Shown here piece after piece: positions 1-6,387 of a stretch of DNA of 35,168 bases. Each line of letters starts with the position of its first letter. The stretch's first letter is position 1. The DNA is taken from IMG/VR virus record IMGVR_UViG_3300046012_000900, positions 1 through 35,168 of that record; one strand, given 5' to 3'. The position numbers and the translations under genes are program-made. This DNA is from a virus. Under the pieces are notes generated by a model. That model had not been told where the DNA came from and did not search any database. It was given only the letters and a program-made list of their open reading frames with translations.

Positions 1-530
1 GTGACGAACTTGATATAGATTGCGTCCCTTTAATGTTTCATGGGAAATTTGATTTAAGCAAGGTTGATGAATTATTAAAAACAAAGTCTTACCTTGGTGA
101 AGCCGATATTGAAGGATTTGTAGTAAAAAATTACCACAGACCATTTTTATTGGGAGGCCAACCCATCTCATTAATGGCTGGTAAATATGTTTCTGAGGGA
201 TTCAAAGAAAAGCATAAAGCTGATTGGGGAAAAGAACATTCCACAAAAGGAAAATGGGAAGTATTCAAGGATAGTTATAGAACTGAGGCCAGATGGCATA
301 AAGCCATACAACATTTAAAGGAAAGGGGGTTGCTAGAGTTCGCGCCAAGGGATATAGGAGCCCTTATAAAGGAGATTCAAAATGATATTGCCGAAGAAGA
401 AAAAGAAGACATCAAGGAATTTCTTTGGAAGGAATTTGGTCAAGAGGTGATTAGAGTCTCTGCTGCTGGCTTCCCTGAGTTTTATAAAAGATATTTATTG
501 AATTTGTCGAGCATGGGTGCAATATCATGA
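1..530 (+). CDS. RNA ligase, C-terminal part (5' end outside window)
   Basis: The frame is open from base 3 with no start, so only about 175 C-terminal residues are visible. They carry EGFVVKN near visible residues 37-43 and KYVSEGFKEKHK near 61-72. These fit nucleotidyltransferase motifs IV and V of Rnl2-type RNA ligases, where the motif V lysine contacts the nucleotide phosphate. The adenylated lysine of motif I and motif III would lie left of the edge. Family knowledge: phage RNA ligases reseal nicked RNA, often tRNAs cut by host anticodon nucleases. The tail (ending SMGAIS) has a helical region rich in Glu and Lys. The next gene starts inside the stop codon, so the two are probably translated together. 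A DNA ligase or mRNA-capping relative is less likely, given the motif spacing. Confidence 0.72.
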   Translation, partial: DELDIDCVPLMFHGKFDLSKVDELLKTKSYLGEADIEGFVVKNYHRPFLLGGQPISLMAGKYVSEGFKEKHKADWGKEHSTKGKWEVFKDSYRTEARWHKAIQHLKERGLLEFAPRDIGALIKEIQNDIAEEEKEDIKEFLWKEFGQEVIRVSAAGFPEFYKRYLLNLSSMGAIS

Positions 531-832
531 AACACGAAGAAATGGAAGAGCTTTTAAAGAAAATACAGGGAGATGTCAAACTGATGTCTAATGAGGAAAT
601 AGAGAAAAAATATTCTGAATTTTGCAAGATAAATTATGAGGCTTTTTTATGTCAAACAAAGAAATTTTGTCATGAAAATAGTCTTGATTTTGAAAAATAC
701 ATATTACAACATAATTGTTCTGTGAGAAACATCATGAGAACATTGGAGGATACCTATTTTCCGCCGAAAAGTCACCCGACAGGTTTGAGAAAGAAACAAA
801 CGTCGGATGAGTCGATTTATAATGACCGATAA
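527..832 (+). CDS. Small hypothetical protein, coupled to RNA ligase
   Basis: This 101-residue protein is not recognised. Its ATG overlaps the ligase stop as ATGA, a usual sign of translational coupling. The first half is acidic and Lys/Glu-rich helix (MEELLKKIQG, NEEIEKKYSEF). Cysteines at about residues 33, 42, 48 and 64 are not arranged in CxxC pairs. The tail is polar and basic (PPKSHPTGLRKK). No signal peptide or membrane segment is seen. Being co-translated with an RNA ligase it could act in the same RNA-repair step, but only position suggests this. It ends 28 bases from the end of a facing leftward gene, with no clear terminator between. Confidence 0.6.
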   Translation: MKHEEMEELLKKIQGDVKLMSNEEIEKKYSEFCKINYEAFLCQTKKFCHENSLDFEKYILQHNCSVRNIMRTLEDTYFPPKSHPTGLRKKQTSDESIYNDR

Positions 833-859
833 AGCCTATTGGATTTGTTATCCATCTAA

Positions 860-1072
860 TTATTTATTTTCAACCTTTCTTTCTTTGTTCTCAACCCAAT
901 AAATACCAAGCAAATGCTTCATGAAAAACTTAACAACAATATTAGGCTTGCAAAAGCTAGTAAGGATGATATCGAAGCGATCGCCATTCTTTCCTATTTT
1001 ATAAAAGCCTATGGGTTCTGGCGGGTTTAAAATTACGTATTGGAGGTTCTCGTCATCCTTCACTTCAGTCAT
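860..1072 (-). CDS. Small hypothetical protein, end of leftward cluster
   Basis: This 70-residue protein is not recognised. The ATG at 1072 overlaps the stop of the preceding gene (ATGA), with AAGG about 10 bases upstream. The N-terminal half (ILNPPEPIGFYKIGKNGDRF) looks like a small beta-strand domain, followed by a hydrophobic stretch (PNIVVKFFMKHLLGIYWV) too mixed to call a membrane helix. The last residues, KVENK, are also the last residues of the preceding gene and are encoded by an identical 16-base stretch. It is the last gene of the leftward set and faces the rightward gene ending at 832. Confidence 0.55.
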   Translation of the reverse strand: MTEVKDDENLQYVILNPPEPIGFYKIGKNGDRFDIILTSFCKPNIVVKFFMKHLLGIYWVENKERKVENK

Positions 1073-1320
1073 TTATTTTCAACCTTCCTTTTTTCATCCT
1101 CTTCCAGCAACTCATCCAAATGTAGATGTTTCGCCTCATCATGCCTATCTTGAAAATTAGTAAGCTCAATTGCTTCTTTATTCTCTGGGAATATCTTTGA
1201 ATGAACAAAAGCAACAGCCTCTGTAGCTGCTGTGACCAATGGGTCAATATAGTTAACTCGAAGCTCAGATAGAGCATCAATTGCTTGTTCTAGTGTTTTT
1301 TTAATGTCTTCAGCTTTCAT
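1069..1320 (-). CDS. Small hypothetical helical protein (83 aa)
   Basis: I chose the ATG at 1320 because AAGGA lies 8 bases upstream on the minus strand; an in-frame TTG at 1326 would add two residues but lacks a good site. The protein is mainly helical and acidic (KAEDIKKTLEQAIDALSELR, HLDELLEEDEKRK), with no cysteines, signal or membrane segment. It overlaps the preceding gene by 11 bases and the next by 4. It is not recognised as a family member. Overlaps on both sides show it belongs to the leftward small-gene cluster. Confidence 0.6.
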   Translation of the reverse strand: MKAEDIKKTLEQAIDALSELRVNYIDPLVTAATEAVAFVHSKIFPENKEAIELTNFQDRHDEAKHLHLDELLEEDEKRKVENK

Positions 1321-1573
1321 TTGCAAATTCCTTGATTTTTTTATTAACTACATATTCTATTTTTTTCTTTCTATATTCATCATCAATTTTACGAAGGCAA
1401 GAAATGCAAACTTCTTTGCCATATTTTTTTATTAATTCATAGAATTTATCTCTATCCAACTCATAGTAAATCTTTCCGTTAGGAAACATAAAATGAACAA
1501 ACATAGCCTCTATGGTTTTCGCATGATTTGACGTTTCATCACAAATTTTGCATTTGAATTCTTCAGATTTCAT
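1310..1573 (-). CDS. Small CxxC protein, possible zinc ribbon (87 aa)
   Basis: Start ATG at 1573 has AAGGA 8 bases upstream; earlier in-frame starts at 1582 and 1600 (GTG) have no spaced site. The protein has two pairs, CKIC near residue 7 and CISC near residue 57, that could together bind one zinc ion, so a zinc-ribbon-like fold is likely. Between them is FVHFMFPNGKIYYELDRDKF. The tail is very basic and helical (RKKKIEYVVNKKIKEF), which could bind nucleic acid. The start overlaps the previous 40-residue gene by 11 bases. Function unknown; small zinc proteins of this size are common among phage host-takeover genes. Confidence 0.62.
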   Translation of the reverse strand: MKSEEFKCKICDETSNHAKTIEAMFVHFMFPNGKIYYELDRDKFYELIKKYGKEVCISCLRKIDDEYRKKKIEYVVNKKIKEFANES

Positions 1574-1685
1574 TCTCTGCATCCTTAATGGTGGACCCAC
1601 AGCTCTCGCACCACTTCATATCGTCTCTGCTGCTGTAAAGTGTTTCTTGAGTATATTTTGGGTAAACCTTAGAATCTAATTTCAT
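1563..1685 (-). CDS. 40-residue CxxC microprotein
   Basis: A very short gene supported by its ribosome binding site: GGAGG five bases before the ATG at 1685 on the minus strand, one of the best in the window. It encodes 40 residues with a C-terminal half zinc knuckle (WCESCGS) after a polar N-terminus (MKLDSKVYPKYTQETLYSSR). It ends 11 bases inside the next gene, itself a CxxC protein, so the two may be translated in a fixed ratio. One CxxC pair alone cannot make a full tetrahedral site, so binding as a dimer or with the neighbour is possible. No family recognised. Confidence 0.55.
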   Translation of the reverse strand: MKLDSKVYPKYTQETLYSSRDDMKWCESCGSTIKDAENEI

Positions 1686-1712
1686 TTTGACCTCCAATTT
1701 AAATAAAGCATA

Positions 1713-1937
1713 TCACCATGGAAGAAGGGTGTATTCAATTTCTTCATCTAAAGCAGCAACATCCTCATCAATCGTTTTCTCTGAAAAACTTTCGATGGAA
1801 AGCTTGTCTTTAGCATAAGGATGGTTTAATCCTATTTTACACTCAATCGTCGGATCGATTGGTTTTCCGAAATTTTTCATGAAGACTGCTGGAACTCCCA
1901 ATTTGTCTCCCCAATCTTTATCGATCTCACCAACCAT
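1713..1937 (-). CDS. Small hypothetical protein (74 aa)
   Basis: The ATG at 1937 has AGGGG about 7 bases upstream and overlaps the end of the barrel gene by 11 bases, so the pair is likely coupled. The protein is acidic at its C-terminus (DEDVAALDEEIEYTLLPW) with a Gly/Pro-containing N-terminal half (DKLGVPAVFMKNFGKPIDPT). No signal peptide, so it is probably cytoplasmic although its upstream neighbour is secreted. Not recognised. Confidence 0.55.
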   Translation of the reverse strand: MVGEIDKDWGDKLGVPAVFMKNFGKPIDPTIECKIGLNHPYAKDKLSIESFSEKTIDEDVAALDEEIEYTLLPW

Positions 1938-2622
1938 AACTAGCCCCTATACAAACTGCAATACTATCTTTGTATCTCAACTCGCTTTGCCCATGCGGGA
2001 ACTGCATCGACTTGACATTAAACAATCCAAGCCTTTTCCAATCGCAATATAGCCTAATAGATGCATTATCGTCAATTTTATGAATGAGACCCACCTTGAT
2101 AAACGGAGAGAACCCCTCTTTACTGTAATCCCTACAATTGGCAAACAATGTTGTAGCATCAGGAGATTCAGTTAGATCGCTTCCCATAAAATAAAGAGAG
2201 GCCCTTACCTTAGTATGCGATACCCCAATAACCGAGAACGCAAACAAATCCTCATAGAACATTGGAATCGTGCTAATGACTCCAATGTTTGCGCTATCGA
2301 CATATTGATAGGCATCATAAGTTTCGTATTGACCGGCCCCCAATGGATTTAATGCCCCGGGGAAATAATCTCCTTGACCTATGGTCTTGTGATTTGAAGA
2401 ATAGATGGTGAAATCGTAACCAAGTTCGACACCTACGATCTCATTGAAGAAATACCCCCCGTATAAGCCAACCTGAGGGATATGGCCTTTAAAAAAGGAG
2501 CTTCCGAACCTTGAGTCAAGATTAACGCTTCTAACGTGACCATGGGCTCCTACGTAAGGATTAGCAAGGGATGGGCATGAGAATAAAGATAAAACTATAA
2601 GTACCACACCTAAAATGTACAT
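1927..2622 (-). CDS. Secreted outer-membrane beta-barrel-like protein (231 aa)
   Basis: The N-terminus is a classic signal peptide: a hydrophobic core (ILGVVLIVLSLFS) ending SLA before NPYVGAHG, giving a cut near residue 20. The mature part alternates polar and aromatic/hydrophobic residues in strand-like runs (VGLYGGYFFNEIVGVELGYDF, IKVGLIHKIDDNASIRLYCDW) and ends in an aromatic residue (GASYGW), as outer-membrane barrels do. The length suits an 8-stranded barrel of the OmpA/OMP_b-brl type. Four cysteines are unusual for such a barrel. GAGGA lies 8 bases before the ATG, and an extended -10 is about 40 bases upstream. Cargo of this kind can alter the host surface or block superinfection; that role is inferred. 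Confidence 0.7.
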   Translation of the reverse strand: MYILGVVLIVLSLFSCPSLANPYVGAHGHVRSVNLDSRFGSSFFKGHIPQVGLYGGYFFNEIVGVELGYDFTIYSSNHKTIGQGDYFPGALNPLGAGQYETYDAYQYVDSANIGVISTIPMFYEDLFAFSVIGVSHTKVRASLYFMGSDLTESPDATTLFANCRDYSKEGFSPFIKVGLIHKIDDNASIRLYCDWKRLGLFNVKSMQFPHGQSELRYKDSIAVCIGASYGW

Positions 2623-2658
2623 TTCAATTTTCCTCGTCGTTTATTTATTGGTAGGTCA

Positions 2659-2667
2659 ATTGTAGCA
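2659..2667 (-). promoter_or_regulatory. Extended -10 promoter element for the barrel gene
   Basis: On the minus strand this reads TGC followed by TACAAT, an extended -10 motif (TGnTAnnnT type). It sits about 37 bases before the start of the secreted barrel gene. No good -35 hexamer is seen at 16-18 bases, which extended -10 promoters tolerate. It would let the barrel gene be expressed apart from the upstream leftward cluster. Confidence 0.4.
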
Positions 2668-2712
2668 TGATACTTTTTGTTTTGATAGAATACTAAGTCA
2701 TATGGATAGCCG

Positions 2713-2761
2713 GTCATCTGTGTGTGAGAATGGAATAGCTCTTATTGCAAAGCCAGATGAC
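2713..2761. other. 8-bp perfect inverted repeat after the 91-aa CxxC gene
   Basis: GTCATCTG at 2713-2720 is matched by CAGATGAC at 2754-2761, ending just at the stop codon of the leftward CxxC gene. The 33-base interval contains a smaller inverted repeat (AATA and TATT around GCTCT). No run of T follows in either direction, so it is not a standard intrinsic terminator. It may be an RNA stem at the end of that gene's message, or chance. Confidence 0.25.
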
Positions 2762-3037
2762 TTATGCCGAAGCTGGCGATGGATCGTCAACAATAATGAG
2801 CTCATCTGGCATTGTACCAACGCGCACAACTTCTCCATCTTTCATTGGGAAACCTCCCGTATAGCCATCTTCCCTTGCACAATTAATGCACAGAACGGTT
2901 TCCATTACTTTAGTTTTCCACCATAGAACGGCACCATCTTGACCATGGCAAGGGTTCATTGCGGCAACAGTACAAAAGATTGGATGAAGTGGGATGGTGC
3001 CACAAGAGTTACAGGGGGAAATTTTTATTTCATTCAT
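2762..3037 (-). CDS. Small Cys-rich, probably zinc-binding protein (91 aa)
   Basis: The ATG overlaps the preceding stop (ATGA). Cysteines at about residues 9, 12, 22, 30, 50 and 53 include two pairs (CNSC and CINC) and a CH motif, so one zinc-ribbon site from the outer pairs is likely. A Trp-rich middle (VLWWKTKVMETVLCINC) recalls small phage zinc proteins such as Lar-type restriction alleviation factors, but the order of motifs does not match well enough to name it. It is the fifth gene of the leftward run that begins at 4979. Confidence 0.6.
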   Translation of the reverse strand: MNEIKISPCNSCGTIPLHPIFCTVAAMNPCHGQDGAVLWWKTKVMETVLCINCAREDGYTGGFPMKDGEVVRVGTMPDELIIVDDPSPASA

Positions 3038-3594
3038 AATTCACCCATGTTCTTAAGAATTCTACAGGCCGCCAATCTATTGTTTTCAGCTTGCTGAGCC
3101 TGCTCTGTCATTTGCGAGACCATTGCCAGAATTTTCTCTTTAACTTCTTCATATTTTGACCTGTAATTATTTATAAGCGCCTCATAATCATTAAGTTTTT
3201 TATCAAAATCGACACTTAATACTGATGCGTCATGGGCTAAGTTTTGTTCATCATCACGATAAAAAGATTCAATTCTGCTTTTGTCTGCATAAATAGGAAC
3301 AAGCTTCGAGTCCACGCCATCGTCTAATTCTGATAGAGCCTCCTTCTTCGAGGGAGGCTTAATAGATTCAGGTTTCGCAGTAGCCAACCGGGCAACCAAT
3401 CTGTCTGTAGCATTTTCGACGGCTTCAGGCCAACTTGAACCGAAGGCCAAAAGTTCAGGAAAGTCAGGAAATACAACCTCAATATCTGCAATGAAGAGTC
3501 TTCGTGTGAACCCCCTTTTAAATAATGCATAATAACATGGCCCCAGAACCTCCTCCGCCCAGGTGCTCGCTGATTTTTTATCGTCTTCGCTCAT
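3034..3594 (-). CDS. HicB-like domain fused to a coiled coil (186 aa)
   Basis: The ATG at 3594 is preferred over a TTG at 3621, with GGAGA about 9 bases upstream. Residues 33-100 follow the HicB antitoxin pattern: FIADIEVVFPDFPELLAFG, then SSWPEAVENATDRLVARLA, then a Pro/Ser turn and KLVPIYAD, matching the partial RNase-H-like fold with its FPD motif and helix. Residues 128-175 are a Lys/Glu-rich coiled coil. HicB normally neutralises the small mRNA-cleaving toxin HicA from a neighbouring gene; no HicA is visible here, so this is an orphan HicB-like protein or a domain reused for something else. It overlaps both neighbours. Confidence 0.6.
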   Translation of the reverse strand: MSEDDKKSASTWAEEVLGPCYYALFKRGFTRRLFIADIEVVFPDFPELLAFGSSWPEAVENATDRLVARLATAKPESIKPPSKKEALSELDDGVDSKLVPIYADKSRIESFYRDDEQNLAHDASVLSVDFDKKLNDYEALINNYRSKYEEVKEKILAMVSQMTEQAQQAENNRLAACRILKNMGEL

Positions 3595-4147
3595 CAAACT
3601 TAATCTCCGCCGACCAGCCAACGTCAGTAACTTTACTTACATCCTCTGGCCTAGGTGAAACAGTAAATCTCAATGCCCAACGACCTGTATTGGCCGTATA
3701 GTCTCCTTTATCGTCAAGAACAACTACAACATGCTGCCCTTCAAAAAAATCATAAGATAATATTGGAAAATAGTCTTGAGGGAGCGTATAAGTTTCTTTC
3801 GAAAACAATCCGTCGCCTCCACTTCTTTTTACTTCCTTTACATTCACAAGGCTGAGGTAAACAAATTTATTGTCACCAACATCTATACCAATGTAAAGAT
3901 GTTTTTTATATGTTTCGATATCTTCATCTACAAGTTCAATACCTTTGCTTTTTAGAATTTCCACTCTGGTTCCATATTGAAATTCCATTAACTTCTTGTG
4001 GTTTCCAACATAATTATGCTTCCCAAATTGATGTACAATTCCATTTCGGGGCGACGCAAACTCCCTTTCTAAAAGTTCTTTGTGGTCGTTACGTTCTTTA
4101 AGTTCAAGCTCTTGCGTAGACATATCAGATTCAACCTCTTCACTCAT
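3578..4147 (-). CDS. Hypothetical protein (189 aa)
   Basis: Not recognised. The start overlaps the upstream stop (ATGA) and the end overlaps the HicB-like gene by 17 bases. The N-terminal 30 residues are charged helix (TQELELKERNDHKELLEREF). The rest looks like a compact alpha/beta or all-beta domain (KKHLYIGIDVGDNKFVYLSL, YDFFEGQHVVVVLDDKGDYT, RWALRFTVS). IGIDVGDNKFVYL looks superficially like the phosphate-1 motif of actin/RNase-H folds (DxGxxxxxxL), but no other motif of that fold is seen. No signal or membrane segment. Confidence 0.6.
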   Translation of the reverse strand: MSEEVESDMSTQELELKERNDHKELLEREFASPRNGIVHQFGKHNYVGNHKKLMEFQYGTRVEILKSKGIELVDEDIETYKKHLYIGIDVGDNKFVYLSLVNVKEVKRSGGDGLFSKETYTLPQDYFPILSYDFFEGQHVVVVLDDKGDYTANTGRWALRFTVSPRPEDVSKVTDVGWSAEIKFDERRR

Positions 4148-4521
4148 TCAGCTATCTCCATCGCCCCGACGATTTTATCTGTATCATATTTATTAACAGC
4201 AACGGCCGGTTCCTCCTTATTTTCCACTGGGCCGATCATTCTAATCTCACAATCAACCTCCCAATAAGAGCGGCCATTCTCATAATAATTATCCAAATAT
4301 CCCTTGTATTTTTCAACTCTATTTTCCAGTCGGGTAACCAATTCTTTTAAATTATCGCATTCCTTTATCCATTTTTCTAAAAAGTCCCTAGGCTCGCAAG
4401 AAAAGAACTCAAGAGCCATTTCAGTATCATGCAATTCTTTCTTAAGTTTTGCCTCAAACTCTTTATCCTCTTTAACGTGGATTTCTTTAAATTCACCAGC
4501 TTCTTGTTTCTCTTCATTCAT
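4144..4521 (-). CDS. Hypothetical coiled-coil protein (125 aa)
   Basis: Not recognised. A long charged coiled coil covers about residues 15-80 (KEDKEFEAKLKKELHDTEMA, LKELVTRLENRVEKYKGYL), then a short strand-like part (YWEVDCEIRMIGPVENKEEP). Both ends overlap neighbours by four bases (ATGA), so it lies in the middle of a coupled set of five genes. No signal peptide, so cytoplasmic. The coil suggests oligomers or partner binding, possibly with the coiled coil of the HicB-like protein two genes on; this is inference. Confidence 0.6.
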   Translation of the reverse strand: MNEEKQEAGEFKEIHVKEDKEFEAKLKKELHDTEMALEFFSCEPRDFLEKWIKECDNLKELVTRLENRVEKYKGYLDNYYENGRSYWEVDCEIRMIGPVENKEEPAVAVNKYDTDKIVGAMEIAE

Positions 4522-4979
4522 TCGCTTATCTCCCCATCAATTGCATTTGCGCCCATATTATCAGACAGTATCTTATCGAGTCTACCGTCCCGCTTCATTT
4601 CAAGGATTGCCTCTACATGTTTACCTTCTGCGAACTTTCTCAATTGGTCATTGGTCATCATAGCAGGAGAGCTTGATTTATCTGTTTCCTCTTTAATGAT
4701 AATAGCCTGATGAGGCAAGCCCAATCCTCTTTCTAATATTATCTCAGAGGCTTTTATTCTGTATTTAAGGTCTTCTGATTCATCTTTCATTAGGGCATAT
4801 AAGAAGTCTATTGCATCAAGACTCGCTTCAGAAGACCGTCTACGAGCTTCATAAGCGATGGCATTGAATCTTTCTTGGCCTTTTAGCTTTCCGATCTCAC
4901 GAACAGTCAACTTTAACCCCTTCTCTATAGGAGGTTCCATCAACAATCTACTGGTAGGGGATATGTATTCGCTCATCAT
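4518..4979 (-). CDS. Hypothetical helical protein, first gene of leftward cluster (153 aa)
   Basis: Two adjacent ATGs (4979, 4976) are possible starts; neither has a strong ribosome site. Residues 55-95 (ASLDAIDFLYALMKDESEDL, then RIKASEIILERGLGLPHQA) resemble the HEAT-like helical pair common in phage terminase small subunits and other small DNA-packaging or DNA-binding proteins. The virion genes lie far away, so a terminase role is weakly supported. The N-terminus is basic and the C-terminus acidic. It begins the run that continues with four overlapping genes, and faces a strong rightward promoter across a 199-base intergenic region. Confidence 0.55.
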   Translation of the reverse strand: MMSEYISPTSRLLMEPPIEKGLKLTVREIGKLKGQERFNAIAYEARRRSSEASLDAIDFLYALMKDESEDLKYRIKASEIILERGLGLPHQAIIIKEETDKSSSPAMMTNDQLRKFAEGKHVEAILEMKRDGRLDKILSDNMGANAIDGEISE

Positions 4980-5121
4980 AATGCTTTTGAACTATAACAT
5001 AACAGTAAATTAATTTATATCGTACTAAGCTGATCAAATGAATAATGAATAAAAGCTAAATAACTTACTAAATACCTAATACCTCACACCTATTCAAAAG
5101 TAAAAAAACCTGCTATAGCAC

Positions 5122-5149
5122 TTGACACAATAATTTTGTTGTATATAAT
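5122..5149 (+). promoter_or_regulatory. Consensus sigma-70 promoter
   Basis: TTGACA at 5122-5127 and TATAAT at 5144-5149 match the consensus exactly with a 16-bp spacer. It lies 30 bases before the ATG at 5179 and should drive the rightward small-gene chain to 6362. The spacer holds a short inverted repeat (ACAA and TTGT around AATAATTT), which could be an operator half-site pair. The rest of the 199-base region (4980-5178) is A+T-rich with a tandem TAATACC-like repeat; I see no terminator and no convincing leftward promoter. Confidence 0.75.
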
Positions 5150-5178
5150 CACATAATGTAGATTTATAGGATTAACTG

Positions 5179-5487
5179 ATGGCTGGCTCTGTATTAACTA
5201 AAATACCATTTAAAGTAAGAAAACTTACGAACATTGAATATGATTTGCTTGGTGGCGCTTTAGATCCAAGTAACGCGCGCATTGAATATATCTGTTGTGA
5301 TATTACTGCATATTTGCGTGATTGCGTCACCACGTTTGGGTTCATACCTATTATAGTTATTTGGCTTTATAATCCTCTCTTAAAAAAACCTCTGTCCTTC
5401 GATCATCTTCCTGGCAAGATTACCTACATTAAAGGAAGCCCCATGTATAAAAAGCTTATGAGCCTATGGGGTGAGAATGATGAATGA
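5179..5487 (+). CDS. Hypothetical protein, first gene of rightward small-gene chain (102 aa)
   Basis: ATG at 5179 with AGGA 7 bases upstream and a consensus promoter just before it. Not recognised. The middle is hydrophobic (CVTTFGFIPIIVIWLYNPLL) and could touch or cross the membrane, but may be a buried strand/helix. The basic N-terminus (TKIPFKVRKL) and lack of cleavage site argue against secretion. Two adjacent cysteines (YICCD) precede the hydrophobic part. It overlaps the next gene. As the first gene behind a strong promoter it is probably an early, host-directed gene; this is inference. Confidence 0.6.
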   Translation: MAGSVLTKIPFKVRKLTNIEYDLLGGALDPSNARIEYICCDITAYLRDCVTTFGFIPIIVIWLYNPLLKKPLSFDHLPGKITYIKGSPMYKKLMSLWGENDE

Positions 5488-5770
5488 TATTAATAATACT
5501 CCTTTCTGTATGAACAAAAATAATTCAGAAAAAATAATCATCATTGTTCAATATAGTTGGTTTAATGGTAAAGTATTGATTCATTATCATCCCGGCAATG
5601 AGAGGGCAAAGGAGCTCCTGAAAGAGATTTCCTCTAAGTCCAAGCGCGCTTTTGGTAAAAGAAGAAAGTCTTTTTTTAAACATGAAGTAGGCTTACTTAA
5701 AAATAGTTCTTTATGGGATGTTGAGTTGATTGAGGATAAATTTGGAATGAAGAGGATTGCTTATGTTTAA
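5477..5770 (+). CDS. Hypothetical protein (97 aa)
   Basis: Start ATG at 5477 or 5480; both follow GGGG at a usable spacing, while the GTG at 5471 overlaps that site. Not recognised. It has a hydrophobic strand (EKIIIIVQYSWF), then a basic helix (ELLKEISSKSKRAFGKRRKS) that could bind nucleic acid or ribosomes. It overlaps the gene before and the gene after by a few bases, so it belongs to the same transcript. Confidence 0.58.
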   Translation: MMNDINNTPFCMNKNNSEKIIIIVQYSWFNGKVLIHYHPGNERAKELLKEISSKSKRAFGKRRKSFFKHEVGLLKNSSLWDVELIEDKFGMKRIAYV

Positions 5771-6068
5771 GACTAAAGTTGTTAGAAATTATGTTAATCA
5801 TGTTTTGGGTCTTCCACGTATCAACATAGAAGGGGAGCCGGTTCATAAAGAAATGATTTTTACTCCACGAGAGGTTCTGATTAAGATCATTGGTGACCGC
5901 ATGATAACGGAAGGCTACTACAAAGGGTTCTATAATTTTACCTCCCGTAATGAAGTTAGATCACCCAACGTATGGGAAAGGATTAAATCTTTCTTTTCAG
6001 ACAGAGTGCTAACGAAATGGATAGTAGATATTGATGGGATAAGGGAAGGCAAAGAGGAGAACAAATAA
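5763..6068 (+). CDS. Hypothetical protein (101 aa)
   Basis: ATG at 5763 has GAGGA six bases upstream; a TTG at 5757 is in frame but sits in that site. Not recognised. It is basic overall, with VVRNYVNHVLGLPRINIEG, then a helix (TPREVLIKIIGDRMITEGYY), and ends EGKEENK. No cysteines, no signal, no clear membrane segment. The stop TAA overlaps the following mini-ORF's ATG (TAATG). It shares its transcript with the genes from 5179. Confidence 0.58.
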   Translation: MFKTKVVRNYVNHVLGLPRINIEGEPVHKEMIFTPREVLIKIIGDRMITEGYYKGFYNFTSRNEVRSPNVWERIKSFFSDRVLTKWIVDIDGIREGKEENK

Positions 6069-6100
6069 TGGAGTTTAAAAGAAGAGAAAGGAGAATTTAA
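6068..6100 (+). CDS. Possible 10-codon mini-ORF
   Basis: ATG at 6068 overlaps the previous stop (TAATG) and is preceded by GAGGAG at 8 bases. It encodes MEFKRRERRI and its stop again overlaps the next ATG as TAATG. It may be a true minigene, a device that hands ribosomes from one gene to the next, or simply a purine-rich spacer that supplies the next ribosome site (AAAGGAG). The very basic product (5 Lys/Arg of 10) has no known family. Confidence 0.3.
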   Translation: MEFKRRERRI

Positions 6101-6210
6101 TGGTGGAATTGGCAGCTAAATTTTATATTTGGAAGCAAGTGATCGGATTATTTATTGTGTTAGTTGTTTGCCCATTGTTAATCTTATATTTAAAAAGGAA
6201 AAACAAATGA
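6100..6210 (+). CDS. 36-residue single-span membrane protein
   Basis: ATG at 6100 has AAGGAG six bases upstream, an excellent site. The 36 residues are one membrane span (VIGLFIVLVVCPLLILYL) with a short N-terminus and a basic tail KRKNK, so the tail is likely cytoplasmic. The next gene starts within its stop (ATGA). Small phage proteins like this can be holin-type, toxin-like or regulators of a host membrane protein; nothing here decides which, and no endolysin is nearby. Confidence 0.55.
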   Translation: MVELAAKFYIWKQVIGLFIVLVVCPLLILYLKRKNK

Positions 6211-6362
6211 TTCACGGTGACTGTGTCGCAACAATTATTCTTCTAATCATATTAGGTATGATTTCTTCAAGGATTGCCGACATCCGAGATGAAATTGTTT
6301 ATTTTAATAGGGCTTCGAAAGCTCAAATACTAGAAAAATATTCAAAAACACATAAATATTAA
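6207..6362 (+). CDS. 51-residue single-span membrane protein
   Basis: ATG at 6207 overlaps the previous stop (ATGA) with AAGGA seven bases upstream; a longer in-frame version from a TTG at 6129 would run across the coupled 36-residue gene and is less likely. Residues 8-19 (ATIILLIILGMI) span the membrane, followed by SSRIADIRDEI and a basic helix (KAQILEKYSKTHKY). The architecture is like that of the 50-residue protein encoded at 13992-14144. Candidate holin/spanin-like or host-directed membrane protein; function unknown. Confidence 0.55.
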   Translation: MIHGDCVATIILLIILGMISSRIADIRDEIVYFNRASKAQILEKYSKTHKY

Positions 6363-6387
6363 ATAAGCCATCAACCTAAATAAACTC

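Noticed and set aside
1065-1280. Leftward 71-residue Ile/Leu-rich frame
   Set aside because: Shifted frame within the 83-residue gene, no ribosome site; the overlapping helical protein is better supported.
4518-4979. Terminase small subunit
   Set aside because: Only a short helical pattern matches and the packaging genes are not near; kept as hypothetical.
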